Positions 59,362-64,000 of a DNA stretch of 64,000 bases are shown piece by piece; the first letter of the stretch is position 1, and the number at the start of each line of letters is the position of its first letter. The translations under genes and the position numbers were made by a program. The notes under the pieces were generated by a model. The model saw nothing but the letters and a program-made list of their open reading frames with translations. It made no database searches and was not told the DNA's origin. The stretch is from Ophioderma brevispina. Taxonomy: Eukaryota > Echinodermata > Ophiuroidea > Amphilepidida > Ophiodermatidae. The stretch is from contig JAMKCH010041445.1 of assembly GCA_023653785.1 (NCBI GenBank), positions 34,539 to 98,538 on the forward strand, read 5' to 3'.

Positions 59362-60700
59362 CTGGAATTACACACAAATGATAGGAAATCAGAGTTAACA
59401 ACAAATCTGTTGGTATTCAGTTCAGGTTGGAACATCAGCTATGGCATCGTGCCCAATCTTGTTAAATTGTAGTGAAAAATGTTGGTATTGATGAAATGAG
59501 AAATGCCATACCGATAACATACCAATTTTTTTTTTTCAAAAAAGGATTTTGGAGACAGTGTGCAAATTCCCTGGTTTAGCTATGAAAATCTACCCATTCA
59601 TTTTTAAGTAGATGCTACACAAATGTTGGAATTGTATAGCATTTTTTCAATGCATAATATACAAAAGGCATCCTAGTTATGATAAAATGTCTAAATGCTA
59701 TACAAAAGTTTCGAAGGAATTTGCACACATGTTTGGAGATAGTTTTATCTAAATGCATGTTCAATTCCATAGACTGTGTACGGGAAACTGATTTTGCCAG
59801 GATAGAAAATGGACAAAAATGAGAAAATTTGTGAAAAAAATACACATCTGTTTTTTTACTGTTTTTCTTAAATTGACGAGTTAAAAGTTTTTGTTGTCTG
59901 TTTTTTTTTCTGGTTAGAGAAAATATCAGACCTTCAGACATTTTTTATTTTACTGTGTGTGTGTCATTCAACAAAACAAAGAACAATAGGCTTGATTAAA
60001 TATTTTTGTTAAATTTGTTAAATATTTCTAAAAATACTTGAAGTACCCACTTTTCCACAACTTTCCTATTAAGGAACTACAACTCCTTTGCTGATGAATA
60101 AGTTGTCATTAGGAAAAGAAATCAAATTTAGAAAATTCTCAAGTTAGATTTTGCGATTAATGCACACACACAAACACACACACAAATCCACATTACTACA
60201 AGAGGCTTTACATTGTGGGTTTCTCTAAAAAAAATCTCTTAAAAAGTTCATTTTTTTCTTTAAAAAAAACACTCTTTGTTACATAGTAACACATTTTGTT
60301 GTTACTTATTTATATTCTTAAGAAATTTTTTCATATTTTTTTTTACTAAACTACAATTTGTCTTAGCCCTCTCGAACTAGAAATATCCTCTTTTCTACTC
60401 TTTACGGAATAAGCCTCATACTAGATTACAGCTTATTCGTTATAGGGCTAAAGAACATTGTAACTCTGATGAATAACCCCACAACGGTCAAGAGAACAAA
60501 ACCACCCCACAACTTAAATAAACCCCAAAGTATCATTTAGCGTTACAAATAACCCCACAAAAGTCACTCTAGTAAGTTACACACACACACTTACAACACA
60601 CACACAACATACACACACACACATACACACATGCATACAAAATCTCCCATGACTTTTTAAGATGGGGGGGGGAATAAAAATACATCGGTCTTCCGTACCC
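59362..60700. other. Intron, no gene seen
   Basis: AT-rich, with CA microsatellites at 60164-60183 and 60574-60635. No preceding CCP1 exon was recognised. Confidence 0.45.
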
Positions 60701-60702
60701 GA

Positions 60703-61125
60703 ATGTGTCACCTGCCGTCGCTCGGTTGGTAATGATAGGTCTCTTGACCTTTGACCTTGGCATGTGACTTTGACCTCATTAAAAAATGATGAACCCTAAT
60801 GTTGCACCTATATGATTCAAGTTAATGGTCCAATTGAACTTTCAACTTTCAATTTAGGTCAATTTACATTTCAGCCTATCTGTACAAACTTGACCTCACA
60901 GACCTTTGACCTTGGATGTGACCTTGTGACTTCAGCAAATGCGGGATCCCATGTTGCATCTACGACTGAAAGTTTGGTTTTTTAAATCCATCAAAGTATG
61001 CGGATATTACAAGCACAATGTTAACCCTTTTTCACAACAGGATTCACAACAAAGACAACGGACAACAGATACAGTTGGAAAACTAGTGATCCTAGGGTAT
61101 TACTGCCTTAGGGCAGGCGACACAA
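60703..61125. mobile_element. Inverted-end repeat family G, copy C
   Basis: Ends ATGTGTCACCTGCC and GGCAGGCGACACAAC, two GACCTTTGACC units, CATCAAAGTATGCGGATATT and CTTTTTCACAACAG segments shared with copy A, and the terminal CTGCCTTAGGGCAG hairpin. No fold-back insert. Confidence 0.8.
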
Positions 61126-63756
61126 CAAAATGGGAAGGCATGTAAACAGTGGATGCACACATGTTAATGAGAGTGCAAGACATTAAAATAACAATGACGC
61201 AAACTCTTTTGTTATTTTTATGTCTTAATTGTGCCAGAAGCATCTCTTGAGGGTGTTTTTAATTAAAAAAAGAAAAAACCTAAAAAATTAAAAAAAAAAA
61301 TTCCCCCAAATAAATATACATTCCTCTAAAATATACTAATTGATTAAAAGCAACACAATGGTCTCCAAAAAAAGAAGCAAGTCGGTAAACAGATAAAAAA
61401 AATATTAGATGTTAGTCTTTTATAACACATTCAAAATGTTTGTCTGGCGCTAAAGTCTAGACACATCTCTATGCCTTTTGATCATTCAAAAACTTTAAAA
61501 AGCTGGCCTGTATATTTAAAAAAGTGTTTTAACAAATGTGGCATTAAACACATTATCTATGAAGTAGTGAGGTTATATTTTAGGGAAATTTTTAACAGTG
61601 AGTAATATGTAAATTGGTCACATTATTTACAACAGAAAATAGTGTTCTGCACTGACATATCATATTCTTTCTAAAAAAAAAAATATTCAAATTTCAATGA
61701 ATTGTACTTATCCACCTCACTACTTCAAAGGTAAAATGATGTTTACTCAAATAATTGTTAAAATTTGGAATCAGGCCCTTATATTCATATTTAGACCCAT
61801 TTTAAATTTTGAATATCCTTTTAGTGGGTGTGTGGGGGTTAAAAATTAAAAATAACACCTAAAAACTTCGAACAGAAAACGTGGTTAACCAAATAAAAAT
61901 GCGCTTTCTATTAATTTCTTTCAAAATGAAAAGGAATTCGCAAAAAATAATCCTGTCGAAGTTATTAATCTTATACGTGGGGCTTTTCAAAGAAATGAGG
62001 AATACTAAATTAGTTTGATGATGGGAATGAGGCTGCTGATTTTACTGTGCCCTGTACAGTTGTAAAGTTATAGTGGTAATATGGATCAGGTCAATGCATA
62101 CCCAAGATGATGGTATATTATAGTGTAATGAAGCAGATATTATATCACAGGTGCCATATGGGCCACTACTGTAATGGTGGAAATTTTTGTTAACGAGTTT
62201 TATTTGCTTTTTTTCTCTGAGCAATCATTACCGACTATGAAATTAAAATCCTGTTAAATATGTCTGTACACATAGATTGCTGCATTGTACTTGATAAACC
62301 CAACAAATTTAAGAAAATGTCTAAAGTATTCTATATTCTCCCAATCCCCCCCCCCCCAAGTTTTGTAAAAAAATAATAATCGTCCCCATAAAATAACTCT
62401 TCTGTAGTGTAATGGTGGTCTGTTCATGACATATATTACAAATTCTGACTGCCTTGGGAAGTGGTTATGGATCATGACAGAGGGTGTAATCTTCCAGAGA
62501 AGAAGGAACAGTAAAGGATATAGCTAAAGAAGAATGGACAGCCGTGGTGGTTTCGAAACCGGCGAGGCCCCTGCGCACGCATTTCCCATGAACAGGACTG
62601 GCAAGCCACGAGGGTGTCATGGCCCGGCCAAGCGATTTCGTGCCATGTGTTGTTCGTGTATCGAGGACGTCATCACATCTTTTGACTTTTTTCTAATCTC
62701 AGCTCAATGAGTTTTAGTGAGTTTTGGGGTCCTGATAGGGCTCATGATTAATACAGGTCTTGTGGTCATCTAGATAAACACTATTTTTTCCGGTATTTGA
62801 GTTGACTTCACACACACAGAGCATGCCCTTACGTCAGACACTGTTGTTCCTTTGCGGCCACACGCAAACTAATGATCTAATAGACATGTCACTTACTTCT
62901 AATGGTGATCCCGCGTACATTTTTGCCTATATATGATGCTTCACAGCTATTGAAAGAAAGGGCCAATATGTAAATTTTATTAACTAATTGCTAAATCAAC
63001 CAGAACACATTTTAAACTATGCTTTCAATTCTTCTGGAATTTTCCTCTTTTGATCAGGAAGAAGGTCAAAAGTACAACCTCATATGGTAGTAGCAATTTA
63101 ATTATTTTAAGTGCAGAATTTTTTTTAGCAATTTAGTTTAAGCAATGAATCAGTTAAAATTTTAATACAGTAATTTAAAAAAACACAAAAAAATTAAAAT
63201 AATTTTAATAATACTAGTAGTCGATTCAACCCATCGTGTCACCCTAGTACTTTTATCGAAGGTACTGGCATTGAATAAGGGGCATGTGCAGTGGTGGAAT
63301 TAAAATCACACGTTTAAACCTATTGAAACGGTTTGTCCGATGCAGAGAAGAATCAATCCTATGCGTTATAATGAAGCATTTAACTCAACGTAACGGGCAT
63401 TTAGGGCTACATTGTCTCTCAAAACTTCTGACTAATCGTATTTGCTTCATGTATTCAAATTTACACAGGCGCAGTTTTTATGTCACTTTAGACCTTTTGA
63501 GGAACACCAAAAGTCTTTGCACTCTCTTCTAAAAACAGGTCAACATGAAAGCCCGGATTATCTTCAAGAAACAGCTTGAATCTGGCCAAATACTTTCTAT
63601 TTCTGTCTCCTCTCCCACTAATCGAGCCTGTCCAAAACTTTTTTTCCTCTGGTGCGAACGATTGGTTGAATCTACTATAGAGCAAATTAATGATGGGCCC
63701 TTTCAAAAGACCAGGGGTGGCCGTACAACAGATTCAAAAGTGCAGTAGAAATGTAC
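61126..63756. other. Intron or upstream sequence, no gene recognised
   Basis: AT-rich. Open plus-strand frames at 63284-63532 and 63545-63748 run almost back to back with mixed composition (KRFVRCREESILCVIMKHL), and a minus-strand frame overlaps (63488-63706). None is recognised; they could belong to a transposon remnant next to the MITE at 63757. Confidence 0.35.
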
Positions 63757-63967
63757 TTTTTGTTATCCGCTTTTGTATCAAAAATCTCCCCATCTAAAAA
63801 GATTAAGCTGAAATTAGTTTCATAATACATATCATAAACGGTATAAAATCCATTTCTCTGTACAAAATGCAAGGTAAGAGTTTTTTTGGTGTCTAATCTA
63901 TATAAAATAACTACATATGAGACCTTAAGTTGATGCCTCAAAATCTCTCTCGGTCGTTGACCTTTAA
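63757..63967. mobile_element. MITE family 1, copy d (left part truncated)
   Basis: Shares ATCTCCCCATCTAAAAAGAT TAAGCTGAAAT-type core, GTGTCTAATCTATATAAAAT and the right end TCTCTCTCGGTCGTTGACCT, then TTAA (63964-63967). Confidence 0.7.
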
Positions 63968-64000
63968 AGCGTGAGGGGGAGGCTTTGATCACGAAATGCT

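Overview
This is animal nuclear DNA, AT-rich and dominated by introns and repeats. One host gene is recognisable. It runs on the minus strand through almost the whole window (about 59.4 kb down to 2.6 kb) and is a cytosolic carboxypeptidase of the CCP1/Nna1/AGTPBP1 family (tubulin deglutamylase). The protein similarity, the very long introns, and the repeat style (many TGACCTTTGACC-rich families, small inverted-repeat elements, decayed non-LTR retrotransposons) suggest a marine invertebrate, perhaps a deuterostome such as an echinoderm or hemichordate. The species cannot be fixed from the sequence alone.

Gene layout in transcription order (minus strand): an armadillo-like exon at 59.2-59.4 kb; exons at 47.2, 45.2 and 43.3 kb; weak candidate linker exons at 40.8, 38.7 and 36.7 kb; exons at 11.1 kb and 9.9-10.8 kb; an exon at 8.5 kb with a partial second copy at 8.9-9.1 kb; then exons at 7.4, 4.6 and 2.6-2.9 kb. 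Several junctions agree in splice phase. The zinc-binding catalytic exons and the N-terminal exons lie outside the window. Some exons are clean; others carry single-base indels, which fits an indel-prone assembly better than a dead gene.

Repeat layout: a ~105-bp minisatellite (5.55-6.78 kb); three families of short inverted-repeat elements flanked by TTAA; a family with ~30-bp inverted ends and 9-bp target duplications; a ~0.95-kb family with 15-bp inverted ends and internal expandable units (19.7, 47.5 and 60.7 kb); a ~590-bp C-rich higher-order repeat (33.8-35.4 kb); an apparently near-full-length, decayed AP-endonuclease-type non-LTR retrotransposon (about 49.3-55.0 kb); and a 5'-truncated non-LTR element with a restriction-like endonuclease C-terminus (about 57.0-59.1 kb). 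Nested insertions give a relative order of events.

I found no operons, CRISPR arrays, rRNA genes or intact intron-encoded genes, and no convincing new biological system. The most informative signals are the nested transposons with their matching empty or split sites, the duplicated exon with a poly-A junction, and the transposon-borne nuclear-receptor-like DR1 motifs.
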